NCBI RefSeq assembly: GCF_014109805.1
Contig: NZ_CP059401.1
Location: 1 to 64,000 of the forward strand
DNA length: 64,000 nucleotides
Direction: 5' to 3'
Origin: Legionella sp. PC1000
Lineage (GTDB): Bacteria > Pseudomonadota > Gammaproteobacteria > Legionellales > Legionellaceae
Under the pieces are notes generated by a model. It was not told the origin of the DNA. It was given only the letters and a program-made list of their open reading frames with translations, and ran no database searches. The position numbers were made by a program, and so were the translations under genes. This document shows, piece after piece, positions 39,999 through 49,561 of the stretch. Position 1 is the stretch's first letter. The number at the start of each line of letters is the position of its first letter.

Positions 39999-42530
39999 GC
40001 AGTCACCCCATAATCGTTAAGAGCCAATCCTTTGGTGCGTAGCCATTCATGCACCCAATTGGCCTTATGTGTTTTTTCTAATTGTTGAATCATGGCTATG
40101 GACTCCTTATCGGTGGCCCCAACAAAAGAAAGTGCCAGTGGTCCAAGCGCCAGACTGTATAAAACGACGGCCTTTTTCACTGACGTAGTAGTAATCTCGT
40201 TTAGGAACAGCACTGGCAATAATGTCAATTTGAGTTGGGTTAAGTCCCATCTGGGCATAGGTTGCAGCAGATTCTTGGCACGTGCATTAGGATTAGGTAG
40301 AAATATTTTGGATGCGGTGGATTCCACAATCACTTCAAGAATTCCTGAGTTGACCGCATGGGACAGATGTTGGGTGGCCATCAGGACACAACAGTTTTTC
40401 TTGGCCATTGCTGTCGAGCCATTCGGCGATTTTATGCGAAATACCGGGTGAGCTAACATGAGCCACGCCTCATCAAGAATAATGAGCGTCGGACGACCAT
40501 CCAGAGACTGTTCAATACGACGAAACAAATAAAGTAATACAGGAAGCGCAAATTTTTCGCCTAAATTCATCAACTCCTCAATCTCAAAGGTCATAAATCA
40601 GAAAGACCAAGACCATCGGTTTTCCGCATCCAACAAATGCCCCATTAATCCATCAATGGTGTATTGCTTTAGTGCTTCTCGAATGATTTCATCTTGAATC
40701 GTAAGACAAAACTCCGATAGGGTTTTGGAGTGGCTTTGATGCATGTTCATGATGGCATAGCCGATTTCATTGCGTTGAGCAGGCGTTGTCGTTACTCCGT
40801 TTAATGCCAAAATGGTATTAATCCACTCCATAGCCCAGGCTCTATCTGCTTTAGTTTCTAAAAACTGTAACGGTGCAAAAGCCAGGCGCTCATTTTTTGC
40901 AGCAATCGTATAGTGATTTCCGCCAGCACCAAGGCATGCAGGGAAACATTGACATTCCCTTATCAAATGCATAGATGCGAAACCTAAATAACGGCGCCAT
41001 TGCAAAGCAATGAGACTAAATGTGTTGATTTACCTGAACGGGTTGGTCCAAACATGATGGAATGACCCAATCACGGACATGCAAATTGAGGCGAAATGGA
41101 GAGTTACCACTGGTTACTCCATGCATAAGAGCGGGTGAGCTTGGAGGAAATAAAGGGCTTGGTGCTTCATTTTGACCGGTCCAAATGGTACTGGTCGGAA
41201 GTAAATCAGCCAAATTCATAGTGTTTAACAAAGGTCTTCGGACGTTTTCAACGCCATGCCCTGGCAACGTCCCATGAAGGCATCCATGGTATTAATCGTT
41301 TCAGTGCGGGCGCTAAATCCTAATGCGTTGATCGCTTTTCAATGTGACGTGCGGCGCGCTCAAGGCTTGCTCTGTCCTCACTCATCAACACGACTACACT
41401 GGTATAATAACCCTGAGCCACCATGCCGCTGTTGGTTTCGGCTATGGCATCTGAAGCATCCTGTACCATGTCCATAGCGTCTGTATCAATGACCCCCCTA
41501 TTCGTATTAAATACCTGATCGAAAAAGCCCCGTATTTTTTTGCATCCATTTCTTTCGATACTTCTCAAGGTGTGCAACGGCTTCATGTTATCCATAAAAA
41601 TAAAGCGTGATGACCAACGGTACTCAATCGATAACTCCGCAAGAGTGGTTAAAATTCCAGGATGAGACTCCAAAGGAAAACCTTCAATGGCAACGCATTG
41701 AATAAATTGTCGCCCTATCTTTGGAATGACACCGGTCCATAGCTCTTGCCCACCAATCACCGCATCAAGATACATTGGGTTACCAGGCAGAAGAACTGGG
41801 TGATTAAGGCCTGTGACACAAAATTGAATCCAACGCAGGAAATTGTCGTGCATCACTTCACTGCCGTCTTCTTGCAGAACTTTTTCGCTACCCAATCGGG
41901 TTAAAGACACTGCACCAAACAAACGTGATTCTATGTTATGGCACTCTCGTTTAAACGACTCGATGAGTTTGGTGGTTTGAGCATGGCGGTTGGGTTTCTC
42001 AGCATCGTCATCAAACATCAACTCCACAAATTGACGGTTGCGCAAGCTTTGGCGGAAACCAGGTCACGGTAATGATAAAAAACCCTTCATAAAGCGTCCC
42101 TAAACGCTCAAAATGGCGACGTCGCTCTTCATCAACAGCTGCGGATAGTGCATCAGGGAAATGAGATTGGGTTCCTTCATTGTAGCCAGGTGCTGCCCGG
42201 CGTTACTGCATCCACATGAACCATCCAACCACTGCCAAGAGCGCTGAGAGCCTGATTGATGCGAAAAGAAACCAGTTCTCTTTGATGATGGGTGGCACTC
42301 GCATTGTCCTCACCACGGTAGAGCCAAGCGGCCATGAATGCCCCGTTTTTTCCGACAATGACCCCATCATCAACTAAGGCTGCGTAATTGAGTAAATCAG
42401 AAAGCCCCGCCTCTTTTTGCTGATGTTTTTTAAGACGAAGTTCAGTAGAGGATTTGCGAACTGTTGCAAATAAAATCCAAATAAGCGCAATACTCAATAC
42501 CGAAATAAACACTAGGATAAATTCAATCAT
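39995..42530 (-). pseudogene. trbE: TrbE: VirB4-family ATPase, frameshifted
   Basis: Largest energising ATPase of the channel. About 845 residues joined (RP4 TrbE about 852). Five long in-frame pieces are ordered correctly: start MIEFILVFISVLSIALIWIL, then LFGAVSLTRLGSEKVLQEDG, Walker A GPTRSGKSTHLVSL across a break near 41010, and Walker B region TLIILDEAWLMLAHPVFR. At least five single-base breaks (near 42150-42180, 42050, 41320, 41250, 41010, 40597). Confidence 0.82.
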
Positions 42531-42837
42531 TATATTGCCTCTCCTGGGACCCAGTATTCACCCGAAATGGAGTGGAACGTGCTGGGTAATAAGGTTGATA
42601 GCGACGCTGGCGTAAATAAACAAATCGCAGTTGTGGGTCGGCTTTGGCCATAAGTCTTAACATCCAGAGGGATAAAAACCACAGCCCAATACCCACAAAC
42701 AACGCAATCCAGTCTTGGGTAGCAAATACGAGGATTGCGGCCAGTAGGCCCGAGAACATCACCAGTTCTCGGTCGCCACCCATAAACAGATTGTGACGAT
42801 TTCCAGCACGTCGAATGGGAATGGAACGCAGGCTCAT
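42523..42837 (-). CDS. trbD: TrbD: VirB3-like membrane protein
   Basis: 104 residues (RP4 TrbD about 103), intact. PIRRAGNRHNLFMGGDREL then two membrane segments (FSGLLAAILVFATQDW and LFVGIGLWFLSLWMLRLM). It works with the VirB4-type TrbE. The 3' end overlaps the trbE start by 8 bp and the 5' end overlaps trbC by 4 bp. Confidence 0.85.
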   Translation of the reverse strand: MSLRSIPIRRAGNRHNLFMGGDRELVMFSGLLAAILVFATQDWIALFVGIGLWFLSLWMLRLMAKADPQLRFVYLRQRRYQPYYPARSTPFRVNTGSQERQYND

Positions 42838-43207
42838 GATGCAACCCTTATACTGTGAACCGAATGTGAACCAATTTGCGCCCCTTTTCCTGTAATGGCA
42901 GAGAGGGTGTTTTTTGCAGCAATGATGAAAGCAAGGACCAACACGATAAAAATCAACGACCGCATGAAGCCATTCATATCGCCACCAAAAATTAACGCAG
43001 CACCTGCGGCAACAAGACCTATAATAGAAACGGAGAAGGCAAAAGGTCCTGTAATGGAATTACTGATTTTGTAAGCCAACTATCAAAAGGCAACCCTCCT
43101 CCACTGGTGCTTGATGCAAAAGAAGGCTCGGTTCCTAGTAAGAGCAACATCATTAAGCCTAAGGCAATGAATACTTGGGGTTTTAAAAACAGAGCGTGTT
43201 TATTCAT
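42834..43207 (-). pseudogene. trbC: TrbC: pilin precursor (VirB2 type), one frameshift
   Basis: Prepilin with a signal region (VFIALGLMMLLLLGTEPSFA) then GGGLPFDSWL. After one missing base near 43078 it continues YKISNSITGPFAFSVSIIGL and two hydrophobic helices (SLIFIVLVLAFIIAA), as expected for cyclic pilin. The processing protease TraF is at 31092-31640. Confidence 0.8.
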
Positions 43208-43220
43208 TAAATAATTCTCC

Positions 43221-44179
43221 TTATAAAGTTCGGGTAATGTAGTGGCCGTCGCTAAAGCTTGAAACTTCTAAGAGTTCTTGCACGCGACGACCATCCTGAG
43301 TTCGGGCGATATGGACTACCAAATGAACTGCCTCGCCTATGAGCGGTTCAATGTCTGCAGGTGCGGAAGGATTACGCGTAATGAGTGATTTTAAGCGCGT
43401 CAAACCTGCGGCAGGGTTATTGGCGTGAAGAGTGGCCGCCCTCCTTCATGCCCGGTATTCCAGGCATCCAGTAAATCCAGGGCTTCAGCGCCTCGAACTT
43501 CTCCTACTAAAATTCGGTCCGGGCGCATTCTTAAGGTTGTTTTAAGCAGCATGGTCATGGTGACTTCAAGGGTTGTGTGGTATTGCACGCAGTTTTCAGC
43601 GGCACATTGAATTTCACCGTGTCTTCGATAATAAAAACCCGCTCAGTTGGATCGAATAAAACCATTTCATTGATGATGGCGTTGACCAGAGTTGTTTTAC
43701 CGGAGCCTGTGCCACCAATAACAAGGATGTTTCGATGGGTTGCAATGGCTTTTTTAATAGCCTCACAGTGCTCTTTTGACATCACACCAGACAAAACGTA
43801 TTCATCCAGCGAAAAGATGGATAGAGCTTTTTTTACGAATGGCAAAGGTTGGCGCATGAACAACAGGAGGAAGCTGGCCTGCAAAGCGTGAGCCATCCAG
43901 TGGCAACTCCCCTTCTAGGGTTGGTTTGAAGCGGGTAATTTCTTTGCCATGAAAACCCGCAATGGTTTTAATAACCGATTCAGCACGACTTGCTGACATG
44001 GTTCCAATGCATTGCATTTTTTCGCCCAGCCGTTCCTGCCAAAGACGCCCATCCGCATTGAGCATGATCTCCACTGTTTTAGGATCGGCTAAAGCGTTCT
44101 CAATGACAGACCCTAAATCACGGCGCAATTTTTCTTTAGCACGGGTTTTTACCGTTGACTGTTCTTCATCATTGTTCAT
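43221..44179 (-). pseudogene. trbB: TrbB: VirB11-family ATPase, frameshifted
   Basis: About 320 residues joined, equal to RP4 TrbB. Pieces: DLGSVIENALADPKTVEIML, GFHGKEITRFKPTLEGELP, Walker [41 protein letters not shown] and [20 protein letters not shown]. Breaks near 43830, 43575 and 43405. It is the first gene of the trb operon, 140 bp after csrA/lvrC, and that gap shows nothing else. Confidence 0.83.
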
Positions 44180-44319
44180 CTTTGAACTCCTTCATTCATG
44201 TCCTAATTCCTTTTTTAAAGTCAAAAAAATTCCCATCAGATGATAAACATCCGATTTTTGATTTAATTTTGCTTAATTAGTGCAAAGGGTTATTTGCACT
44301 TCATTTAGAGCTACATCAC

Positions 44320-44579
44320 TTAATGAGCAGTGTATTGATGAGACTCTGTTCGTTTTAATGGTGGTATTGGCACGCCATTGCCATTTACAGTATCCTCTGA
44401 ATCAAGGCGCATTGTTTTTTCTTCCTGAACCTTTAGATAGATTTCTTGGCGATGAATTGAAATATGGTCAGGGCATCAAAGCCTAAGCGAATTTGATTGC
44501 CTTTAATTCCGAGTATCGTAATAAATACGTCATCACCTACTACTACTGTTTCACCTATTCTGCGCGTTAAAATGAGCAT
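44320..44579 (-). pseudogene. lvrC: CsrA-family RNA-binding regulator (LvrC-like), one frameshift
   Basis: Starts at ATG 44579 as [20 protein letters not shown], the classic CsrA N-terminus, then [13 protein letters not shown]. One missing base at the GGG run 44471-44473 (should give [17 protein letters not shown]) shifts the frame. Restored, it ends SHQYTAH at TAA 44320, 85 residues with a ~20-residue tail beyond standard CsrA. The HRQE segment carries the RNA-binding Arg. Standing at the head of transfer genes after lvrA-lvrB fits Legionella lvrC, which controls excision and transfer of mobile elements. Confidence 0.8.
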
Positions 44580-44797
44580 GGTTTTTCCTTAAGTTTTTTA
44601 ATGGATTTGGTGTGTTTTCTTCTGTGAATTAATTTCAAAGCCCAAGGCTTCACAGGCAAGCCTTGCTGGATTGCAATGTGCCAAAAATCAGTATCATTAC
44701 TTTCTTGATACGCCAAGGTTAACGATTCAGAGCAGGCGCTTAGAAGGCAATAGAGTTCTTCTTTTGAAAAGAGCTTTAATTTTGGTATCTGTCTCAT
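44567..44797 (-). CDS. Small protein between lvrB and lvrC
   Basis: 76 residues: [20 protein letters not shown] looks like a short helical domain; the C-terminus is strongly basic ([17 protein letters not shown]). It overlaps lvrB by 4 bp and csrA by 13 bp, so the four genes are translated as one unit. No family recognised. Confidence 0.6.
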   Translation of the reverse strand: MRQIPKLKLFSKEELYCLLSACSESLTLAYQESNDTDFWHIAIQQGLPVKPWALKLIHRRKHTKSIKKLKEKPCSF

Positions 44798-45471
44798 GAT
44801 GCAATTCCTAGTCGTTGGCGCATTAAGTTTAAGTGTTTTGTTGCAACGTCTTTTGATTGAGGTTTAGGAAGCATTACCCCTTCTTTAATTTCAGGAACAC
44901 TATGCCCTTGGCGAACTAAGTGGCAAACTTGCTCATAGGCTTCCTTAAACACGGCAAAGGACTCCCCTTCATTTATTATTTCTAAAAATTTATAACCCAA
45001 TTTTTTGGCAGTATATTTAACAACTATATGACTCCATTGTGGGTTGGTAGTGTAGGCACGATTTAAAACTTCTCTATGAGCCTCAGAGGGCTTCGGCATA
45101 CGCAACTCACTATAAAAACCAAGGCATAACGCGCGAAATTGCAGGCAATTTGGTGGAAACTCACAAAACTTATCGCCTTTACTCAATGTCATTAATCGCT
45201 CCACGCCACTGTCTAATGCACGAGGTGTTAAATCTTTAAGTGCAGCAAACCAAACGCCCGTATCCTTAACCCCATGCTTACTAATAAAAAGCTGTCCGTA
45301 GATTGCTGTCAGTTTCATCCATAGGCTGGACAAGTGTTCCTGCGATAAATGCACGGGAGTTGAGTTCACTGCCTGAGGTGCCCCAGAGTGATTCGATTGA
45401 AATGCCATGCTGCTGGCTGACTCGTTCAAGTGCTGCTGGGTTAAGACTGCTTTGATTGGTACCACGCTCAT
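44794..45471 (-). CDS. lvrB: LvrB-like regulatory protein
   Basis: 225 residues at the longest start. A helical domain LSSLWMKLTAIYGQLFISKH, then VWFAALKDLTPRALDSGVER and KFCEFPPNCLQFRALCL, resembles replication- and regulation-linked proteins of Legionella mobile elements. Its 5' end overlaps the 3' end of lvrA by up to 191 bp; the conserved domain begins before Met near 45318, so a sizeable overlap is real. Assigned LvrB mainly from position lvrA-lvrB-lvrC. Confidence 0.6.
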   Translation of the reverse strand: MSVVPIKAVLTQQHLNESASSMAFQSNHSGAPQAVNSTPVHLSQEHLSSLWMKLTAIYGQLFISKHGVKDTGVWFAALKDLTPRALDSGVERLMTLSKGDKFCEFPPNCLQFRALCLGFYSELRMPKPSEAHREVLNRAYTTNPQWSHIVVKYTAKKLGYKFLEIINEGESFAVFKEAYEQVCHLVRQGHSVPEIKEGVMLPKPQSKDVATKHLNLMRQRLGIAS

Positions 45472-46276
45472 TGTGATTACTCCTTAATTGTCCTTGTGCC
45501 TTTTGTTGTTGTTTTTGCATGTATTGGGCATCTCGTTCCAGCCAGGTAATGAATACTGGATTAAAATCAGCCCATTGGGTGTTTAGTTTTTTGTTGTGTT
45601 TGATGAACGCCTGAATTTCCGTGAAATCCGTCACCTTGGTGAGTCCCATGGACAAAGCCAGTTCGATGGTTTTTGTGTTTGGGTAAAAGTCGTCGCTAAT
45701 TTGTTTTTTGCTGCAAGAAAAATCATTGCCCGCAGTTTGAGTTTGTTTGTTTGAGTTAGTTATATTAAATATATTATTATTCTTTACTGCGGAGTCATCT
45801 GTGTACAGCTCCGTGTATTCCTGTGTGTTCTCAAGCGATTTTAATTCATCATTTTTCTTAGGATTTTCAATGGGCTTAGATATGGATTGTTCATCCCTGC
45901 GCTCTGTGTACACTTCTGATTTTTCAAGAAAACCGGCATAAATCTCTGGTAATTTTGGGAACTGAAATTGTAGTTTTTGGCCCTCACTAATAACTTTAAA
46001 ATCTTCGGGACATTGTTTTTCAATGGATCGCAAATAACTTCGAATTGTTTCTTTTTGAGGAGTTCCTGATTCAGTTCTTCCTGGAGCTTTGTTAATAGTT
46101 AGTAATTCGGAGATGTCACGGTAAGTGATATCAGTAACTATTCCTGTTAGCGGATTTGCTAGTGTTATAAGAGATTTTATTAAGGTTGTGTGCACATGCA
46201 GTAGACCTGAAAATTTAGCGTCTATTTCTTTTCTTGCTGCATTAAATTTTACTAACACGTCTATCGTTAATTTCAT
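45281..46276 (-). CDS. lvrA: LvrA-like regulatory protein
   Basis: 331 residues. The N-terminal ~110 residues are a winged-helix type domain (DITYRDISELLTINKAPGR, then KETIRSYLRSIEKQC). The middle is a polar linker (~125-200) and the C-terminal part has LALSMGLTKVTDFTEIQAFI and WADFNPVFITWLERDAQYMQ, resembling DnaT/replication-accessory domains. It is divergent from the repressor gene and shares its operator region. Assigned LvrA by order and domain type. Confidence 0.6.
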   Translation of the reverse strand: MKLTIDVLVKFNAARKEIDAKFSGLLHVHTTLIKSLITLANPLTGIVTDITYRDISELLTINKAPGRTESGTPQKETIRSYLRSIEKQCPEDFKVISEGQKLQFQFPKLPEIYAGFLEKSEVYTERRDEQSISKPIENPKKNDELKSLENTQEYTELYTDDSAVKNNNIFNITNSNKQTQTAGNDFSCSKKQISDDFYPNTKTIELALSMGLTKVTDFTEIQAFIKHNKKLNTQWADFNPVFITWLERDAQYMQKQQQKAQGQLRSNHNERGTNQSSLNPAALERVSQQHGISIESLWGTSGSELNSRAFIAGTLVQPMDETDSNLRTAFY

Positions 46277-46370
46277 TCCTAATACTTCCTTTGCTTTATC
46301 TTCCCTTTAAATAAGACCATAAAATGTTAAATTTTTATTTAAAACCCAGTCATATTCATGTAAAGTAAAC

Positions 46371-46415
46371 AACATATCGTTATATATATGTTTCTTTATG
46401 TGTACTATAGTACAC
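46371..46415. promoter_or_regulatory. Operator candidates between lvrA and lvrR
   Basis: A 16-bp perfect palindrome GTGTACTATAGTACAC lies at 46400-46415, and AACATAT...ATATGTT at 46371-46392. Both are in the 168-bp gap between the divergent repressor and lvrA. The first is the natural binding site for the repressor. Confidence 0.6.
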
Positions 46416-46444
46416 GCAATGAAAACTTATCTCAAGTATTAATT

Positions 46445-47099
46445 ATGAATATCAAGCAAGAAATTGGATTACGTATTCAAGAAGCAAGAAAAAAAATAAG
46501 ATGTCAGCGGTAGATTTATCTAAGTTAACCGGTTTTAATAAGTCGAGAATTAGTAATTGGGAGAATGGAAGAAGAACCCCTGGATTGGATGAGGCTAAAA
46601 TATTAGAAGATGCCCTCAGAGTACCCGCAGCTTATTTATTATGCATGGATTTTGACGATTCCCTGATTCAGAAATTCCGCTCAATTGAAAAGATTATTTC
46701 TATAAAATCCCATTATATGACATAGGAAATTTAATTAATGGATTTCCAGATGTATCAAATAATTGGATTCCGATTCCCCATCATTTAGAGAATATATTAT
46801 CACCCGAAATTTTCGCATTTTCACTCCATGACAGTAGTATGAGTGATTTATATAAGAAAAATGACATCGTTATTTTAGAAAAAAATATTTCTCCAATACA
46901 TGGGGATTATGTGTTATTTAAAATAAATACCTCTAATACTATATTATTTAGAAAAATGTATATTGATAATTCCTTGATGGATAATCAAATAATTAAGTTC
47001 TGTCCCCTAAATAAAGAGTGGCCGGAGATAACAACCTCCTCTGCCATGCAATTCACCATTTTGGGCGTAATGCAAAATCATTTAACAATTTTTTTCTAA
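46445..47099 (+). pseudogene. lvrR: CI/LexA-like repressor (LvrR position), two frameshifts
   Basis: Starts at ATG 46445 (MNIKQEIGLRIQEARKK), breaks at the A-run near 46495, continues SAVDLSKLTGFNKSRISNWE (XRE helix-turn-helix), breaks near 46705, then LYDIGNLINGFPDVSNNWIP and an S24/LexA-type C-terminal domain (FAFSLHDSSMSDLYKKNDIV, with the candidate Ser nucleophile in DSSM). About 218 residues joined. Divergent repressor of the lvrABC-trb operon is inferred, as in Legionella islands. Confidence 0.72.
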
Positions 47100-47285
47100 C
47101 AATTTTTTTAGACTATCGATTTTAATTTGATCATACTTTGTTAGTTTATCTAAGGATGAAAGGCGCTTAATTGGTATTGCAAGAATTTCAGATAATGAAG
47201 AAATATTGTGGCTAGTATTCTCCAAAACATAATTTATAAATAAATTTGAACTATCAAAAAAAGTATTCATGTCCTTATTCTCCAT
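47082..47285 (-). CDS. Short ORF, unknown
   Basis: 67 residues (or 62 from Met at 47270, better placed behind GGAG). Helical, Lys/Ser/Leu-rich, ending KLLEKNC. It overlaps the end of the repressor gene by 18 bp. No relative recognised. Confidence 0.35.
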   Translation of the reverse strand: MENKDMNTFFDSSNLFINYVLENTSHNISSLSEILAIPIKRLSSLDKLTKYDQIKIDSLKKLLEKNC

Positions 47286-47421
47286 TACTAATTTACAAAT
47301 AATCTTACATAAAATTAATTAATATCAATTCCAACATGGTTTGGTGTTATAATAAACAATATTAAAAACGCTTTTAAAAATGGTTTTTAGTTCGGGGTTT
47401 TATATTGGCCAGGATGTGTAA

Positions 47422-48761
47422 ATGTTTTCACAGGAAGATAATAATCTGGGTGTTGTTAGAACAACATGGCAAAAAATATCCGAAAAAGTTAACAAAGCTG
47501 ATGCTGAATTTGCAGCTTTAGTAAATAAGCTGTCTCCAGGATCAGATTACCCTGTGTATCTCCTATATCTACCATACGGTATGTTAAAGGGGATACAGAA
47601 AGCTCCTATCTACCGTCTCCAGATGGGGGATTTCTTAAGTTGTCTGATGAGTCTCTTCCAATAGAAATTAAAAATGAATTAGGTTATGGAATGAGTACCT
47701 CTCCATTAGGGATGATTTTGGAAAATGAAATTGAGTATTTTATTGAGATAGACGGTGAGGTTATACCATATGATGTTGCAGGACCAGGCCGGATCTTTAA
47801 TAAATCAATTATTTTAAACAAAAAACTATCTAGAAATTACTCTCCGAATGGTGTATTGAAAGCATCTGCTGGATCTCGAACTAGCTTTTTGCTTCCAAGC
47901 ATTAATAGCCATAATAATATTATTAAGCTTAGTAATAGCTTAAAATCGAAAATAGTATCACCTAAAAAAATTTCTGACCATTGGAATGTTTTTAAAAAAA
48001 TTGCTCTATCTGAAACAATAGAATCAAATTGGAAGGTTTGTTTGTTATATTTTTCGGAAAAATGGATACAGTCTCTTGCACAAGACTCGGAGTGGAGAGA
48101 TCTTAAGGCCTATATATCAGAGAGTGATCGAATACTTCATCAATATGACTCAAATAATATATTTTACGAAATATTTTATTCTTATGTACAACGTAACCAT
48201 AACCTTAAGATTACTAATCCTTATATCACTAATACTGCAATACATTTGATAAAAATCGCTTTAGGAGAAATGCCGGGTTATATTCCTGCAACAGATGAAC
48301 ATTTACTCCCTCTTCATAATATACAACATGCTTTTTGTCATTATTATGACATTGAACACCACCCTACTGTCATGGTGCCTCATATATTTAAATTTGAAAC
48401 AGATAAAAATCCCATATATTACTCTTTACAACATCCAACAATGCCTAGTTTTTCAATAAAACGAAATAATAGAGTTAGCGCTAATGATGAAATTAAAGCT
48501 ATAGACTATATTCTCCCTTCATTTTTAGAATCAATGAGATATGATTCGAGTATGCTTAATAAAACTGTTTTTAGTGAGTTAGCACAAAGAATAAACTTTA
48601 CATTTTTTCATAACGTGCCTTGTGGGAATGATAAAATTAATGGCTCTGAAACTTTGCAAGAAATTGATCCTCGTTTTGCTTATAGTTTTAGTGAATCAAA
48701 TAAGAAATTTTGTCATGAAGGAAAGTTTTTAAGGGGTTGTATACAAATAGCAACAAACTAG
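47422..48761 (+). pseudogene. Unknown protein convergent with the borosin-like locus; one frameshift
   Basis: ATG 47422 (AGGA 8 bp upstream) opens FSQEDNNLGVVRTTWQKISE. The frame changes near 47555-47580 and continues STIRYVKGDTESSYLPSPDG, then without a break to 48761. About 446 residues joined. It has a Pro-Gly turn (LGEMPGYIPATDEHLLP) followed by a His cluster, HNIQHAFCHYYDIEHHPT, that could bind a metal, and ends FCHEGKFLRGCIQI. I cannot name the family. Its stop is 2 bp from the methyltransferase stop, so the pair converges tightly. Very AT-rich like that locus. Confidence 0.6.
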
Positions 48762-48762
48762 T

Positions 48763-49548
48763 TTAAAAAATTAATTTTAATTCATTGATTACATCGAGAT
48801 TAATGGTTTTCTCTTTTGATGGAGGAATGTATAGGGTTGCTAATCTCGATATATTTATTTCATTTAATTTTTGCAACTCTATAGAAACTAATTCAAAATC
48901 TATACTTGGATATTGGGATGCGACATAGAGTTTTACAATATGATCTGCAGGATAATGTATTAATAATTTTGTAATTAAAATAGTTATAGCTTTTTTCTGC
49001 CTATCTAAATTAATTTTGCTATTCTTTACGACTCCTATCTCCCCTATGATGGCTATTTGCCATAATACTAAATGAGAAGTTGTGGAAAATTTTTCGTCAT
49101 ATAATAAGAATTCCGTAGCATCGTATGATTGTAAGCCCATACTACCTGGATCAATTTTAAGATCTGCGAAAAGGCAGTCCATCGCTGATATACCAGGCAT
49201 TACTTGAATTATTATATCTTCAGATGAAATTCTTTTTTTTATTTTATCAACAACAGAAGAAAAAAAAGTGGGGTGTCCATAAATTAAAAAGCAGACGTTA
49301 TCATTTTTTTGTATGCTACTGAGAAGCTCGTTTGCTATCTTATCATAAGACTCAGATCTTTGTTTTGAAGAGAAATATATATCATCTAGTGATATATATT
49401 TTCTTGCATTTTTTACCACCCAATTCTTCATTGCTGGCTCATTTAATAGAAAAACAACACAGCAGCTCGTTTCAATTGCAGATTTCACTTCAATAGTTAA
49501 ATGTGAAAGAAATTTAATGCCCGTTCCTGCAATTATTAATTTTTTCAA
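48763..49548 (-). CDS. Borosin-type peptide alpha-N-methyltransferase (tetrapyrrole methylase superfamily)
   Basis: 261 residues from TTG 49548. It should move methyl groups from S-adenosylmethionine to backbone nitrogens of a peptide. Motifs align from memory with fungal OphMA and bacterial split borosin enzymes: GTGIK (8-12), Y58-x5-R64-x3-Y68 (OphMA Y66, R72, Y76), YGHP (90-93), MPGISAMDCLFADLKIDPG (117-135), SYDATEFLL (141-149) and a SHLVLWQ strand. Porphyrin methylases of the same fold lack this combination. It is 13 bp downstream of a 65-residue precursor-like gene and behind an MFS exporter. No ATG is near the start. Confidence 0.82.
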   Translation of the reverse strand: MKKLIIAGTGIKFLSHLTIEVKSAIETSCCVVFLLNEPAMKNWVVKNARKYISLDDIYFSSKQRSESYDKIANELLSSIQKNDNVCFLIYGHPTFFSSVVDKIKKRISSEDIIIQVMPGISAMDCLFADLKIDPGSMGLQSYDATEFLLYDEKFSTTSHLVLWQIAIIGEIGVVKNSKINLDRQKKAITILITKLLIHYPADHIVKLYVASQYPSIDFELVSIELQKLNEINISRLATLYIPPSKEKTINLDVINELKLIF

Positions 49549-49561
49549 TGCAATCTTCTAC

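Noticed and set aside
43577..43891. 104-codon plus-strand frame over trbB
   Set aside because: Antisense to the Walker A region of trbB; no start signal.
26891..47100. Programmed ribosomal frameshifting
   Set aside because: Too many sites, in both directions, in genes whose relatives do not use it, and without slippery heptamers plus structures that I could see.
47422..47664. Separate 80-residue gene
   Set aside because: The overlapping frame from upstream of 47640 continues the same protein (YVKGDTESS); a frameshift explains both pieces.
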